Source: Phycisphaerae bacterium
GTDB taxonomy: Bacteria > Planctomycetota > Phycisphaerae > Phycisphaerales > SM1A02
Direction: 5' to 3'
Assembly: GCA_016795065.1 (NCBI GenBank)
Contig: JAEUIU010000022.1
Coordinates: 1-64,000 of the forward strand
DNA: 64,000 nucleotides
The position numbers were made by a program, and so were the translations under genes. The notes beneath the pieces are model-generated. The model was not told where the DNA came from and searched no databases. It saw only the letters and a list, made by a program, of their open reading frames with translations. Shown piece after piece: positions 37,443-46,843 of this stretch. Each line of letters opens with the position of its first letter. Position 1 is the stretch's first letter.

Positions 37443-39971
37443 ATGTCCTTCATCGCCGTTGCGGTTGCGCTCGTTGCGAGCACGGTGTCCGCTTCCGACC
37501 GCACCAGTCAGGCCGACCGCAGCCGATCCGCCGAGGCCACCGTCCAGCGGGTCTTCTGCGATCCCGAACGCATCGACTCGCCCTACCTCCAACGGGCCAT
37601 GATGAGCGAAGGTCCGGCCGAGGGCGGCATCGCCGGCGCGCCAAGCGCGGAGTTCCTTTCGCTGGACCAGGCTCCGGAGGGCGACATGCCGCGGGCGGTG
37701 GCGATCACCCCGAACGGGCAGTACGCCGTGGTGGTCAACCGCGACACGGACCTCATGGTCTTCATCGATCTCGCAACGGTCCAGCTCGTGGCGAGCGTTC
37801 CGATCGGCGACTACCCGATCGATGTCGCGATCTCCGGCGACGGACACTACGCGATCGCCACGAACGCCTTCAGCCACACCGTTTCGGTCGTCGACGTGGC
37901 GACGAAGACCCTCGTCGCCGACGTTCCCGTGACCGGCGAGCAGCCCTATCGCGTCCTCTGCACCGCTGACGGCTCAAAGGCCGTCGTGGGCGTCATCAAC
38001 GATGGCGTCGCGTCGAGCTTCTCGATCATCGACCTCGCGACGCTCTCCGAGAGCCAGAGCTTCCCGAGCACGCCGCAAGGGGTCATCGGGTTCTACTTCA
38101 CTCCCGCCTTCGCGATGGGCGGCGAACTGACCACGCTTTTTGACATCACCCCGAATGGGCAGTCGATCGTCCTACCGTGGCGCGGCGGCAGCAAGGTCAC
38201 GATCTATGACATCGCCACCGGCGAGGCGACCGCTTCCCTCGACGTTGATGCGTCGCCCTCGGCCGTGGACGTGAGCGAGGACGGATCGATCGCGGCGATC
38301 GTCCACGACGGCTCGGTCTCGCACGTGACGGCCATCGACCTGGCGAGCCAGACCGTGTCGGCCGCGCATGCGGCCGGAAGTTTCCTCGACGCCTTCATCG
38401 CCCGGCTCACGCCGGACAACCAGCATGTGATGGTGGGAGCGCCAAATTCGGTCGCCTTCGTGAACCTGGCGAGCGGAGCCGTCGACGCTACCGTCAACAC
38501 GGGCACCGTCGGGGACATCGAGGTGTCGGCCGACCACCAGTGGGCGTTCGTCTCGAACTTCAACGCGGCGGTCATCAATCTGACAACGAAGACGCTGGCG
38601 TCGACCGTCACGTTCGGAGCCTGTGCCGACTCCGCGGCCAGCCCATCGACCAACGTTGCGGTGGCCCTGAACAACCGCTTCCGCGAGGAGGTCTACGCGT
38701 TCAACCTCAACGGGGCAAGCTCGAACCTGCGCGGGTGGACGCGCAGCGGACCGGCCCCGGAGATTGATGCCCCCAAGGAACTGGCGATCTCTCCGGACGG
38801 AACGAAGGCCCTCGTCGCCAACTCGGTGAGCCGAAACGTCTCGCTCATCGATCTCGCCCAACGGACCGTCCTGGCCACCATGGACACCGGCGACATCCCG
38901 CGCGAGTCGGCCTTTACGCCCGATGGCAAGTACGTCGTCGTCTGCAACGGCGACGCGAACACCGTGTCGATCATCGACGTGGCGGCGGCGCAGGTCGTCA
39001 AGACGCTGAACACGCCACAGCGGCCCATTCGCGTGCGCATCTCGCCCGACGGCGGCACGGCCTATGTCTGCACGGTGGCCGGCACCGACGCCCTCTATTT
39101 CCTCTCCCTGAACGGCGCGAACAGTTCGATCCTGACCTCGTTTCCGATCGGGCAGATGGGGGCGGCGAACGGATACCCCTACAGCGAAGTGAGCGGGATG
39201 GAGCTCTCTCCCGACGGCGCGTACCTGGCCTTCACGATCAGTTTCGACGACATCCTTCGCATCGTCGACACCGCCTCGAAGTCGATCATCGCCTCGGTCC
39301 CGGTCGGCGACTTCCCGATCCGGGTCCTCTGGTCACCGGACGGCTCCCGCCTCTTCGTTGCCGACGCGTTCGGCGACGACATCACCATCGTTCAGAACAC
39401 CGGCGGCACCATCGAGTTCAACTCGAGCGTTCCGGGCATCGACTTCCCGCTCGACATGGCCCTCGATAGCGACGGCGAGCATCTTTACGTCGGACGCTGC
39501 TCCTTCCAGACGCCGGCTATCGACGTGATCTCCCTGACCGGCGGGACGGTCGTCGCGTCGGTCCCGCTCCCCGGCCTTCCGCGCGAGGGGGAGTATCTGG
39601 CCGATCGTGACGAGTACATCGTGACCACCGACGATGGAGGACTCGCTCGGATCGCGGCCCTCGGTGCCGATGCGTCGCTCATCGAGGTCATTCCCATCTC
39701 GGGATCGGCCCCGGACATGCGCTTCAGCCCGCAACTCAACCTGGCCGTGGCGAGTTGGCCCGGCGTGCCCGATGGACTCGACTTTGTTGACTTCGACGGA
39801 CCGGGTGTCTTCGGTGACCTGAACGGCGATGGCGTCGTCGGTGCGGTGGACCTCGCGATCCTGCTTGGGGCGTGGGGCGACGCCGGCGGCAGCGCCGACC
39901 TCGATGGCAACGGCGTGGTAGGGGCGCCGGACATAGCCCTTCTTTTGGGTGCGTGGTCCCAAGTGCCTTGA
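37443..39971 (+). CDS. Secreted YVTN-type beta-propeller protein with C-terminal dockerin-like repeats
   Basis: An 842-aa exported protein. GGGGAGA precedes ATG 37443 and a short signal peptide (MSFIAVAVALVASTVSA) follows. About 40-residue repeats of the YVTN/40-bladed type fill residues 70-780 (for example AITPNGQYAVVVNRDTDLMV, VSVVDVATKTLVADVPV, ALVANSVSRNVSLIDLA). The C-terminus has GDLNGDGVVGAVDLAILLGA and DLDGNGVVGAPDIALLLGA, but without the flanking cysteines of the lectin-type tails. The propeller suggests protein or ligand binding at the cell surface. Confidence 0.85.
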   Translation: MSFIAVAVALVASTVSASDRTSQADRSRSAEATVQRVFCDPERIDSPYLQRAMMSEGPAEGGIAGAPSAEFLSLDQAPEGDMPRAVAITPNGQYAVVVNRDTDLMVFIDLATVQLVASVPIGDYPIDVAISGDGHYAIATNAFSHTVSVVDVATKTLVADVPVTGEQPYRVLCTADGSKAVVGVINDGVASSFSIIDLATLSESQSFPSTPQGVIGFYFTPAFAMGGELTTLFDITPNGQSIVLPWRGGSKVTIYDIATGEATASLDVDASPSAVDVSEDGSIAAIVHDGSVSHVTAIDLASQTVSAAHAAGSFLDAFIARLTPDNQHVMVGAPNSVAFVNLASGAVDATVNTGTVGDIEVSADHQWAFVSNFNAAVINLTTKTLASTVTFGACADSAASPSTNVAVALNNRFREEVYAFNLNGASSNLRGWTRSGPAPEIDAPKELAISPDGTKALVANSVSRNVSLIDLAQRTVLATMDTGDIPRESAFTPDGKYVVVCNGDANTVSIIDVAAAQVVKTLNTPQRPIRVRISPDGGTAYVCTVAGTDALYFLSLNGANSSILTSFPIGQMGAANGYPYSEVSGMELSPDGAYLAFTISFDDILRIVDTASKSIIASVPVGDFPIRVLWSPDGSRLFVADAFGDDITIVQNTGGTIEFNSSVPGIDFPLDMALDSDGEHLYVGRCSFQTPAIDVISLTGGTVVASVPLPGLPREGEYLADRDEYIVTTDDGGLARIAALGADASLIEVIPISGSAPDMRFSPQLNLAVASWPGVPDGLDFVDFDGPGVFGDLNGDGVVGAVDLAILLGAWGDAGGSADLDGNGVVGAPDIALLLGAWSQVP

Positions 39972-40117
39972 TGGCAGGCGCGTAGGACCGACGGCGGAGG
40001 GGCCCGGGGAATTCGCGGACCTCGTTGTGAGAGGCGACGGGGCTTCGTTCGCACTCCCATTGCAGGCCATCGTGACTCGCCGGATGCGAGATGGGATGGC
40101 TCGCGCGGAGAGCACAC

Positions 40118-43100
40118 ATGTTTCATTCCCCACGCCTCCGGCGGGCGATGTCCGCCGCGTGCGCGATCTCCTTCACGGCGATCGCCCACGCAGATCTGAC
40201 CTCGTCACCGCCCTCGTCCACCCTACCACGAGGTCATGCCCGAGCGATCGCTTCGGCGAATCCTCCCACCCGCCCCTATGGCTTCAGCCTCGGAATCGAT
40301 GGGCGAGCGCGTCCTACGGGTGAGCAAGGCGGCGTCGCAGGCACCCTTTGCGGCAGTGTCAGCCTGACCCAGAACGTCGATTCGAGCTCGATCACACCCA
40401 ACAACACCGCTACCTGCGGCGACAACAACGGCGCCTCGGCCGAGAACGGCCATGCCCGGCAGTTCATCGCCCCGGAGACCTTCCGGGTGGAATGCGTGCG
40501 TTTTGGCATTCAACAGAACATCGGCCCAGCGTGGGCGGTGGAAGTGCTCGTCCATCAGGGAAGCCTGGCCCAGCCGGGTTCGTCGCTGGTTCTCCTGGAC
40601 TCCGCGGCGGTCGAGATTCCAGCCGGCACCACTGGCGAGTTCTTCACCGCGACCTTCCCCGACGGAGGCCCGACGATACAGGAGGGCACGCCCTTCGTCA
40701 TCGAACTGAAGGTGCGGTCCCGCGTTCCCGCCGACGGCGGCGACGGCGGGTTTCTCTATCTCGGCAGCAACAACGCCGGCGAATCTGGCCCGACCTATCT
40801 CAGAGCCTCGAGCTGCGGCCTCGATACCTTCGTCGATCTCGGCACCATCGGCTTCCCGCAGACCGACATCCTGATCGACATCGGTGGCACGCCGGTGACT
40901 CCAATCGGCGGTTGCGGCTCGCCGATCGCCGGGAGTTGCTTCATCCCGCACACGACGCCGGGCTGCAACAACTTCCCCTGTTGCGATCTGCTCTGCGCCT
41001 TGCTCGACCCGACCTGCTGCACCGTCGCGTGGGATGTCCATTGCGTTGAGTTGGCCTACGGATTCGGCGAGTGCACCTTCCAGCAGTCGCCTTGCGCCAA
41101 CGTCGAGGCCTTCGAATGCCGCGCCGGGTGCATCGATGGCTTCGCCGCACCGCCCGATCCGGCGTCGCCTTCGAATGACCTTGTCGCCGCGCTCACCGGT
41201 TGCCAGGTACTCAACAGTTTCGACGTACCCCAAACCGACGCCTGCTTCGCCCACACCTTCAGCGGCTGCTGGCCAAGCTGCGGCGCCGATTGCCCGCAAC
41301 CCGGTTGCGGCACCATCGTCGGGGCGATGCTCGAGGTGCAGGTCCGTTCCCTCGGGACCATCTCCGACAACGACACGATCTCCTTCTGGGATGACGGCAC
41401 CGCCCTCTTCGGCGTCAACGTCGGTGCCGCCGCCGGCAATCCGACTTGGCCAGCCGGCGCGACTGCGACGATCGTCTTCAACTTCGGGCCCAATCCGATT
41501 CCCGGCACCGTGCATGTTCCGCCCTCGACCGGCGTCCTCGGCTCGCTCTGCGACGGCGAGTTCGGGCTGGTCATGCAGGACGACACGATGATGGACCACG
41601 CCAACCTCGTGGTCTTCGTCTGCCCCTGCGACAACCAGTCCACGGTCACCATCGAACGCGACCAAAGTGACGGCTTCCTCGGTGCGACGCCGACGACGCC
41701 GAGCGCGGCCTTGCTTGCGAAGGCCGTCTGCGGCAGCGGCGCGCTGCAGCAGTACGACGTGCAGGCCCTCGACCAGTGTTTCGTCGAGACGATCGATGGT
41801 CTGCCGAGCTGCATGAGCGGGGCGACGCTCACCATGGGCGTGCGGCCGAGTTCCCTCTGGTGGACCGACGGCCTCGCTTTCGAGGTGATCGACGAGTGCG
41901 GCACGGCCTTCCGCTGGAGCCGAGCCCTCACCTACCTCGATTCGCTCGGTCTCTTCGTTCCGCCGCTCGCGTCGGGACAGCTATCGACCATCACGTTGGA
42001 CCTCGACAACCTGCCTCCGAGTGCCGCCGGCATCACCAGCGTCCTCTCGGAGATGTTCGACGGTTCCCTCGACATCTACCTTCAGGACGACACCGGCGTC
42101 GACTTCCTTCGGCTCGACATCGCCTCGTGCGAAGGGTGCGATGGACAGGCGCCCACCGGCGCCTGCTGTCTCCCACCTGAAGTTCCCGGCGGCTCCTGGC
42201 ACTGCGCCGACCTCACCGAGACGCAATGCGAGTTCAACGGCGGCACCTGGCTTGGCCCGACCGTCGACTGCTCGCAGGTCCAGTGCACCGGGCCGTGCGT
42301 CACACCGCCTTGGGGCATGGTCGCGTGGCACGCCCTCGAACCGACGACCGGCCAGATCTCTGATGACCTCACCGCCTATCAGAACCATGGCGTGTACGGC
42401 CCGCTTCAGACTGGTGGACCGCTCAGCGCCCCGGGCGTTGTCGGCGGCGGCTATTGCTTCGACGGGATCGACGATGAGATCGCGATTCCGCCGGCGGCCT
42501 CGCTCGACTTCGGTTGCAGCCCCTTCTCGATCGACATGTGGGTCAACTGGACCATGAGCGCGACGCCCTCCTTCGTCTCGCTGGTCGGCCAGTACGCCGG
42601 CGCCGGCGGCTGGGTTTTCGGGATTGACGAGACCACCGGGCAACTGGAGATGCTCAGCGAAAGCCAGTGCCTCCGCTGCATCGCCTTCTCCGGCGGAACG
42701 ATCACGCCCGGCACCTGGACGCACGTGGCCATCGTCGTCAGCGGCTGCCCGTGCAACGCGGATTGCCAAAGCGATCCCTTCCGCACGGTCGACTTCTATA
42801 TCGACGGCAGTCTGGTCGGCAGCGGCACCGCCTGCTGCAACCTGACCAGCCAGGCCGGACCGGCGTCGACGATCATCGGGGGAAGCTCCTGGTTCGCCCA
42901 GCCGTTCAAGGGTTGCCTCGATGAGATCGAGATCTTCAACCGTCCGCTCCTCAACAGCGAGATCTTCGAGATCTTCAACGCCGGAAGCGCCGGCAAGTGC
43001 AAGGACCGCTGCCACGCGAGCTGGGACCGCATCGTCTGCACGAACGTCGACATGGCGTGGTCGGCCGACATCACCATCTGCAACGACTCGGGTGCACCAC

Positions 43101-43864
43101 GCTCCTACTCCTGGACCGTCACCCCGAGCGGCGCCTGCCCGATCACCGGCGTGACCTACTCGCCCAACAGCGGCGTGGTCACGGTGGGCGCCAAGTCCTG
43201 CATCACGATTCCGATCGCGGTGAACGCGACCGGAGCGTCGGGGCTCGGCTCCTCGTGCTTCGATCTCAACGTCCTCAACCTCTCCAATGGTCAAACCTGC
43301 ACGCATATGGGCATGGTCTACGTCGATGACTGCGTGGTCATCGGTACGCCGTGCGACCCGTGGGTCGAGTTGCCAACAACCAACCCGGGCGTCATCGGCT
43401 TCGATGTCACCAACATCGACCTGCCGCCGACCTTCCTGGTGCAGATCGACACCTATCCGTCGGACATGGTCTCGACCAGCGACCTAATCAGCCTCAACGG
43501 CGGGCCGGGCGGCGCACCGCACGTGCGGTTCGTGAGCGTGCCGGACAACACAACAAAGTTGGTGTCGGTCTCGGCCCAGTTCCTTGCCCCGGACAGCTTC
43601 CGCTTTTACGACGCGGTCCTCTCCATCGACATCGATGGCGACGGGAAGTTCGATCCGGTGACCTCGATCCAGATTCGACAGGGACCCAACCCGCCACCGT
43701 GCGTCGGGGACCTGAATGGCGACCACACCGTGGACGCCGCCGATCTGGCGATCCTCCTCGGCGGATGGGGCGTTGGCGCGACCGCCGGCGACCTCAACGG
43801 CGACGGGGTCGTGAATGGCGCCGATCTTGCGACCCTGCTCGGGGCGTGGGGCCCCTGCCCGTAA
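40118..43864 (+). CDS. Large secreted LamG-domain protein with Cys-rich module and dockerin-like tail
   Basis: A 1248-aa exported protein. GGAGAG precedes ATG 40118 and the leader RRAMSAACAISFTAIAHA follows. Residues about 266-319 hold the Cys-rich module (PGCNNFPCCDLLCALLDPTC, then WDVHCVELA). The mid-region has repeated disulfide-rich segments; a LamG/concanavalin-like domain lies at about 770-965 (YCFDGIDDEIAIPPAASLDF, FKGCLDEIEIFNRPL). The tail is CVGDLNGDHTVDAADLAILL ... GAWGPCP, with Cys on both sides. It likely binds extracellular matrix or glycans. No enzyme motif is visible. Confidence 0.83.
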   Translation: MFHSPRLRRAMSAACAISFTAIAHADLTSSPPSSTLPRGHARAIASANPPTRPYGFSLGIDGRARPTGEQGGVAGTLCGSVSLTQNVDSSSITPNNTATCGDNNGASAENGHARQFIAPETFRVECVRFGIQQNIGPAWAVEVLVHQGSLAQPGSSLVLLDSAAVEIPAGTTGEFFTATFPDGGPTIQEGTPFVIELKVRSRVPADGGDGGFLYLGSNNAGESGPTYLRASSCGLDTFVDLGTIGFPQTDILIDIGGTPVTPIGGCGSPIAGSCFIPHTTPGCNNFPCCDLLCALLDPTCCTVAWDVHCVELAYGFGECTFQQSPCANVEAFECRAGCIDGFAAPPDPASPSNDLVAALTGCQVLNSFDVPQTDACFAHTFSGCWPSCGADCPQPGCGTIVGAMLEVQVRSLGTISDNDTISFWDDGTALFGVNVGAAAGNPTWPAGATATIVFNFGPNPIPGTVHVPPSTGVLGSLCDGEFGLVMQDDTMMDHANLVVFVCPCDNQSTVTIERDQSDGFLGATPTTPSAALLAKAVCGSGALQQYDVQALDQCFVETIDGLPSCMSGATLTMGVRPSSLWWTDGLAFEVIDECGTAFRWSRALTYLDSLGLFVPPLASGQLSTITLDLDNLPPSAAGITSVLSEMFDGSLDIYLQDDTGVDFLRLDIASCEGCDGQAPTGACCLPPEVPGGSWHCADLTETQCEFNGGTWLGPTVDCSQVQCTGPCVTPPWGMVAWHALEPTTGQISDDLTAYQNHGVYGPLQTGGPLSAPGVVGGGYCFDGIDDEIAIPPAASLDFGCSPFSIDMWVNWTMSATPSFVSLVGQYAGAGGWVFGIDETTGQLEMLSESQCLRCIAFSGGTITPGTWTHVAIVVSGCPCNADCQSDPFRTVDFYIDGSLVGSGTACCNLTSQAGPASTIIGGSSWFAQPFKGCLDEIEIFNRPLLNSEIFEIFNAGSAGKCKDRCHASWDRIVCTNVDMAWSADITICNDSGAPRSYSWTVTPSGACPITGVTYSPNSGVVTVGAKSCITIPIAVNATGASGLGSSCFDLNVLNLSNGQTCTHMGMVYVDDCVVIGTPCDPWVELPTTNPGVIGFDVTNIDLPPTFLVQIDTYPSDMVSTSDLISLNGGPGGAPHVRFVSVPDNTTKLVSVSAQFLAPDSFRFYDAVLSIDIDGDGKFDPVTSIQIRQGPNPPPCVGDLNGDHTVDAADLAILLGGWGVGATAGDLNGDGVVNGADLATLLGAWGPCP

Positions 43865-43895
43865 CGGGATTCGCGACTCCCTTGTGAATCAACAG

Positions 43896-43943
43896 CGCCC
43901 CGCAGGTGCCTCACCACATGACGTGGAAGGTGCCTGCGGGGCG
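43896..43943 (+). terminator. Hairpin after the LamG gene
   Basis: An 11-bp perfect stem (CGCCCCGCAGG / CCTGCGGGGCG) with a 26-base loop containing an inner CCAC/GTGG pairing, 31 bases past the stop. It is a strong structure but lacks a U-run. Confidence 0.65.
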
Positions 43944-44028
43944 TTGTCGTGATCTCGTCTGTTCGCCATCGACGGCACCGCCCTCTCCCGCTGCGCGGGG
44001 GCCTTCGACGGGCTCAGGCGCGCGAGGT

Positions 44029-44137
44029 GTCGGCGCAGCCGACGGAGGGGGCGTCAGGGTTGGACGCTCGGTGTGCGATGCGAGGCCCCCTCTGTCAGCT
44101 GCGCTGACATCTCCCCCGCCGCTGCGCGACGGGGGAG
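44029..44137. repeat. Cluster of nested palindromes
   Basis: In order: GTCGGC-GCA-GCCGAC (44029-44043); GAGGGGGC (44045-44052) paired with GCCCCCTC (44085-44092); TGTCAGC-TGC-GCTGACA (44093-44109); CTCCCCCG (44111-44118) paired with CGGGGGAG (44130-44137). The density suggests a palindromic repeat element rather than a single terminator. Confidence 0.65.
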
Positions 44138-44215
44138 AGCGGCAGGACAGGTTTCTGCTGTGTTGCCGCAATGTCTCTATGGTGAGGATGCGCCGACTCG
44201 CGGTATTCTGACCTG

Positions 44216-45103
44216 ATGACCGTGACGGGCGACAGCGCGATCGAATCGACGGCTGGCGCGGCTGACCCCTGCCGGCGTTGCGGTCATTCGATTCGCGGCG
44301 TCGCCGACACGTCCGCGTGTCCCGAGTGCGGCACACCGGCTCGACTCTCCCGCGGTTCGGCGACGCTTGCGTCCGCCGACCCGACGTGGCTTCGCCGTGT
44401 GGTCTTTGGAACCCAACAAGGGTTTCTGATGTTCTACGCCCTGCCGTTTCTTAGCCCGATAGTCCTGACCAATTTCGGATTCGCCAAGGAGTCCGGCGTC
44501 TATCGGGTGGTGATCGGCGGGACCCTGCTCGTCTTGTCGATCATCGCGTGGAAGGGCGTTCTGGCGATGTCGACGCCGAACCCGCGCGACAGCGAATCCG
44601 GCTCTTCGAATGTCGCCGGCACGGCGCTTCGCGTGAGCTACGCAACGGGCGTGGGCTTCCAGGCGTACAGGGTTCTGGCACGGGAATTCAGCCAGAATCC
44701 GCCGGCCCTGGCCATCGGTCCTCTTTCGACGGCAATCCTGTTGCTTCTCGTCGCCATCGTCCTCATCGCCTATGCCACCATCGCGTCACGCCTTGCCCTC
44801 GCCATGCCCGACCGACACTTGGCCGCGGGCTTTCGAAGCCTGCGCACGCTCGTCGCCTGGTCGTGGCCGCTTTTTCTCCTCGCATGGCTGATGGCCAAGT
44901 CGATGTCGGTCGTCGTACCCCACCTCTTCCTGCTCGGCGTCGGACTCCTCGTGGTCGCCCTGCCGGCGCTGCTATTCTCGCTCGTTCGGCTCGTCCGATT
45001 GGACAGAGCACTGACCCGAGGCATGGAGCCTTTCGCGCTGCTTCCCGCGGTGGGTGGCCACGAGCTGCTCGGCCGCATCACCCCCGATCGGAAGGCTTCC
45101 TAA
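44216..45103 (+). CDS. Zinc-ribbon multi-pass membrane protein, paralogue 1
   Basis: A 295-aa protein with a four-Cys zinc ribbon at its N-terminus (C19, C22, C35, C38: CRRCG ... CPECG) and about six membrane helices afterwards. The shared block between ribbon and first helix is LASADPTWLRRV. I do not recognise a named family; similar ribbon-plus-membrane proteins are common in planctomycetes. It is followed after 13 bases by a related gene, so the two probably act together. Confidence 0.72.
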   Translation: MTVTGDSAIESTAGAADPCRRCGHSIRGVADTSACPECGTPARLSRGSATLASADPTWLRRVVFGTQQGFLMFYALPFLSPIVLTNFGFAKESGVYRVVIGGTLLVLSIIAWKGVLAMSTPNPRDSESGSSNVAGTALRVSYATGVGFQAYRVLAREFSQNPPALAIGPLSTAILLLLVAIVLIAYATIASRLALAMPDRHLAAGFRSLRTLVAWSWPLFLLAWLMAKSMSVVVPHLFLLGVGLLVVALPALLFSLVRLVRLDRALTRGMEPFALLPAVGGHELLGRITPDRKAS

Positions 45104-45116
45104 CAGGTCGATCGCC

Positions 45117-46019
45117 ATGTGGATCTGCCCAACCTGCGGCGAGCAACTGGAGGACACCTTCGACGCCTGTTGGCATTGCGCCAAGCAAGTAAGCGACCCG
45201 TCCGACGACACCACGCCGGTCGCACCGCCTGAGAAAGCCGCGTGGAACCCGGCCGATGCACTTTGCCGCGGCTGCGGCTACGACGTGCGGCTCTTCGCCG
45301 AGAGCGCCCGGTGTCCAGAGTGCGGCACGCCGGTCAGCGTCTCCCGACGCTCTGAGAAACTCGTCGACGCCGACCCGCACTGGCTTCGCACCGTTCGGCG
45401 CGGCCAGGGACTCGTCGCGTTGGCGGCGTTCGCCATCGCCCTCACCTGTCTGAGTACCTGCGTCTCGGGCATCGTTCTGCCAACACGCGGGCCGTGGTTC
45501 GAATGGATGTTCACTGGCGTCCTTGTCGTTGCAGCGGCGTCGCTTGCGGCCGGCGCCTTCATGGTCTCCTCGCTGGATCCGCGCGAGAGCGAACGGGAGG
45601 CGCCTCGCTCCGATCGCATGATCTTCCGCATCAGCAGCGTCATCGCGTGTGTTCTGACCATCGCCTGGATGCCGGCTCAGGATCTCTTCCCAACGAGCGT
45701 CCTCTCCTTCGTCATCGGGGTCATGCTCTACGTCACTGCCCTCAGCGGAACGAAGTACACGGCGGGAATCGCCATGCGGCTGCCCGATGAGAAACTCGCG
45801 AATCGCTTGCTCAAGGCGCGAACCCTGGTCCTCTGGGCCTGGCCGATGGGGCTGGCGGGTCTCTTGCTGCACGACCTTCCCGTCTTCAGTGGCTTCGCCC
45901 TCGTCGGCGGCATCGCGACGCTCATCAGCCTCGCTCGCCTCATCGACCTTGCGATGGCCCTTCGGATCGCCCTGAACCGCTGCAAGGAACGCGTCTGCGC
46001 ACCTGATCAGCCGGCGTGA
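45117..46019 (+). CDS. Zinc-ribbon multi-pass membrane protein, paralogue 2 (double ribbon)
   Basis: A 300-aa paralogue of the preceding gene, with two N-terminal zinc ribbons: C4/C7/C18/C21 (MWICPTCGEQ ... CWHC) and C50/C53/C66/C69 (CRGCGYDVR ... CPECGTPV). It shares LVDADPHWLRTVRRGQG with VASADPTWLRRV-like sequence of its neighbour and has about six helices. The extra ribbon is the main difference between the two. Its 3' end overlaps the convergent isomerase gene by 13 bases. Confidence 0.72.
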   Translation: MWICPTCGEQLEDTFDACWHCAKQVSDPSDDTTPVAPPEKAAWNPADALCRGCGYDVRLFAESARCPECGTPVSVSRRSEKLVDADPHWLRTVRRGQGLVALAAFAIALTCLSTCVSGIVLPTRGPWFEWMFTGVLVVAAASLAAGAFMVSSLDPRESEREAPRSDRMIFRISSVIACVLTIAWMPAQDLFPTSVLSFVIGVMLYVTALSGTKYTAGIAMRLPDEKLANRLLKARTLVLWAWPMGLAGLLLHDLPVFSGFALVGGIATLISLARLIDLAMALRIALNRCKERVCAPDQPA

Positions 46020-46843
46020 ACCCGTGACGATCCCCATCGGTTCACCGCGACGCGCGCGATGTTCACATCCCCAACGCGATCCTCACCCGCCTCGCGTTCG
46101 ATGACCAGCCGCGGCTGATGCGGACAGCGGGCCACTTCGTCGAGAAACCGCGGCCAGTCGACCTGGCCCGTTCCGACCGGCACCTCGCGACCCCATTGGC
46201 CGGCGACGCCGCTGGCCACGGCGTCCTTGACGTGCACCTGGCGGACCCACGGCGCCAAGAGCCGCAGGGCCGCGACCGGATCGCCCGAGCCGTACAGGAG
46301 CATGTTCGCCGGATCGAAGTTGACGCCGATCGAGGGATGGGCGAGGTCGTTCAGGCAGTCGACGAGCGTTGGGGCCGGCTCCTGTCCCGTCTCGAATGCC
46401 ACCGCGATGCCAAACGCCGCGAAGAGGGCGGCGATCTCGCGAAGTCGTTCGAGCATGCGCTGCCGCTCCTGGTCGCGGCGATCGTGGGGAAGAAACCCGG
46501 CATGGAAGGTGACCAGTCGCAGGCCGAGCGAGCGGGCAACGGCTGCGGCCTTCGCCGCTCGTTCCCGCGTTGCCGGCCAGGTCGCATTCGGTCGAATGCC
46601 GCCCGTTTCGGCGATCCGCTCAATGGTTGAGTAATCCTCACCCACCGTTTCCAGCATGCCGGAGACGATCGACAGACCCGCTGCCCGCAGCAGGGCACCG
46701 CACGAGCCCCACACAGCCGGTGATTCGACCAACGGCGTGAGCGCGAGTTGCACCGCGGAAAGCCCGCACGCCTGCACGCGCTCGATGAGGTCCTGCGGGG
46801 ATTCAGGTCGCAAGGACCACGAACAGACCGCCAGCGCTTGCAT
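46007..46843 (-). CDS. Sugar phosphate isomerase/epimerase-like TIM-barrel protein
   Basis: A 278-aa protein of the xylose isomerase-like AP2Ec superfamily. Strand motifs LRLVTFHAGFLPHD, IAVAFETGQEPAPTLVDCLN, IGVNFDPANMLLYGSGDP, VRQVHVKDAV and PRLVIEREAGEDR place the metal-binding Glu, Asp, His and Glu in the expected strands. The substrate is unknown; hydroxypyruvate isomerase or tagatose epimerase-like roles are possible. ATG 46843 is the start that leaves the upstream 11-bp repeat array non-coding. Confidence 0.84.
   Translation of the reverse strand: MQALAVCSWSLRPESPQDLIERVQACGLSAVQLALTPLVESPAVWGSCGALLRAAGLSIVSGMLETVGEDYSTIERIAETGGIRPNATWPATRERAAKAAAVARSLGLRLVTFHAGFLPHDRRDQERQRMLERLREIAALFAAFGIAVAFETGQEPAPTLVDCLNDLAHPSIGVNFDPANMLLYGSGDPVAALRLLAPWVRQVHVKDAVASGVAGQWGREVPVGTGQVDWPRFLDEVARCPHQPRLVIEREAGEDRVGDVNIARVAVNRWGSSRVHAG

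Larger units (their letters stand above)
43865..44215. other. 350-bp intergenic region packed with hairpins
   Basis: No gene. A long hairpin (43896-43943) follows the LamG gene and ends its transcript or stabilises it. From 44029 to 44137 there is a chain of smaller palindromes, and an inverted repeat links 44045-44052 to 44085-44092. This structured block resembles intergenic palindromic mosaic elements. Confidence 0.6.
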
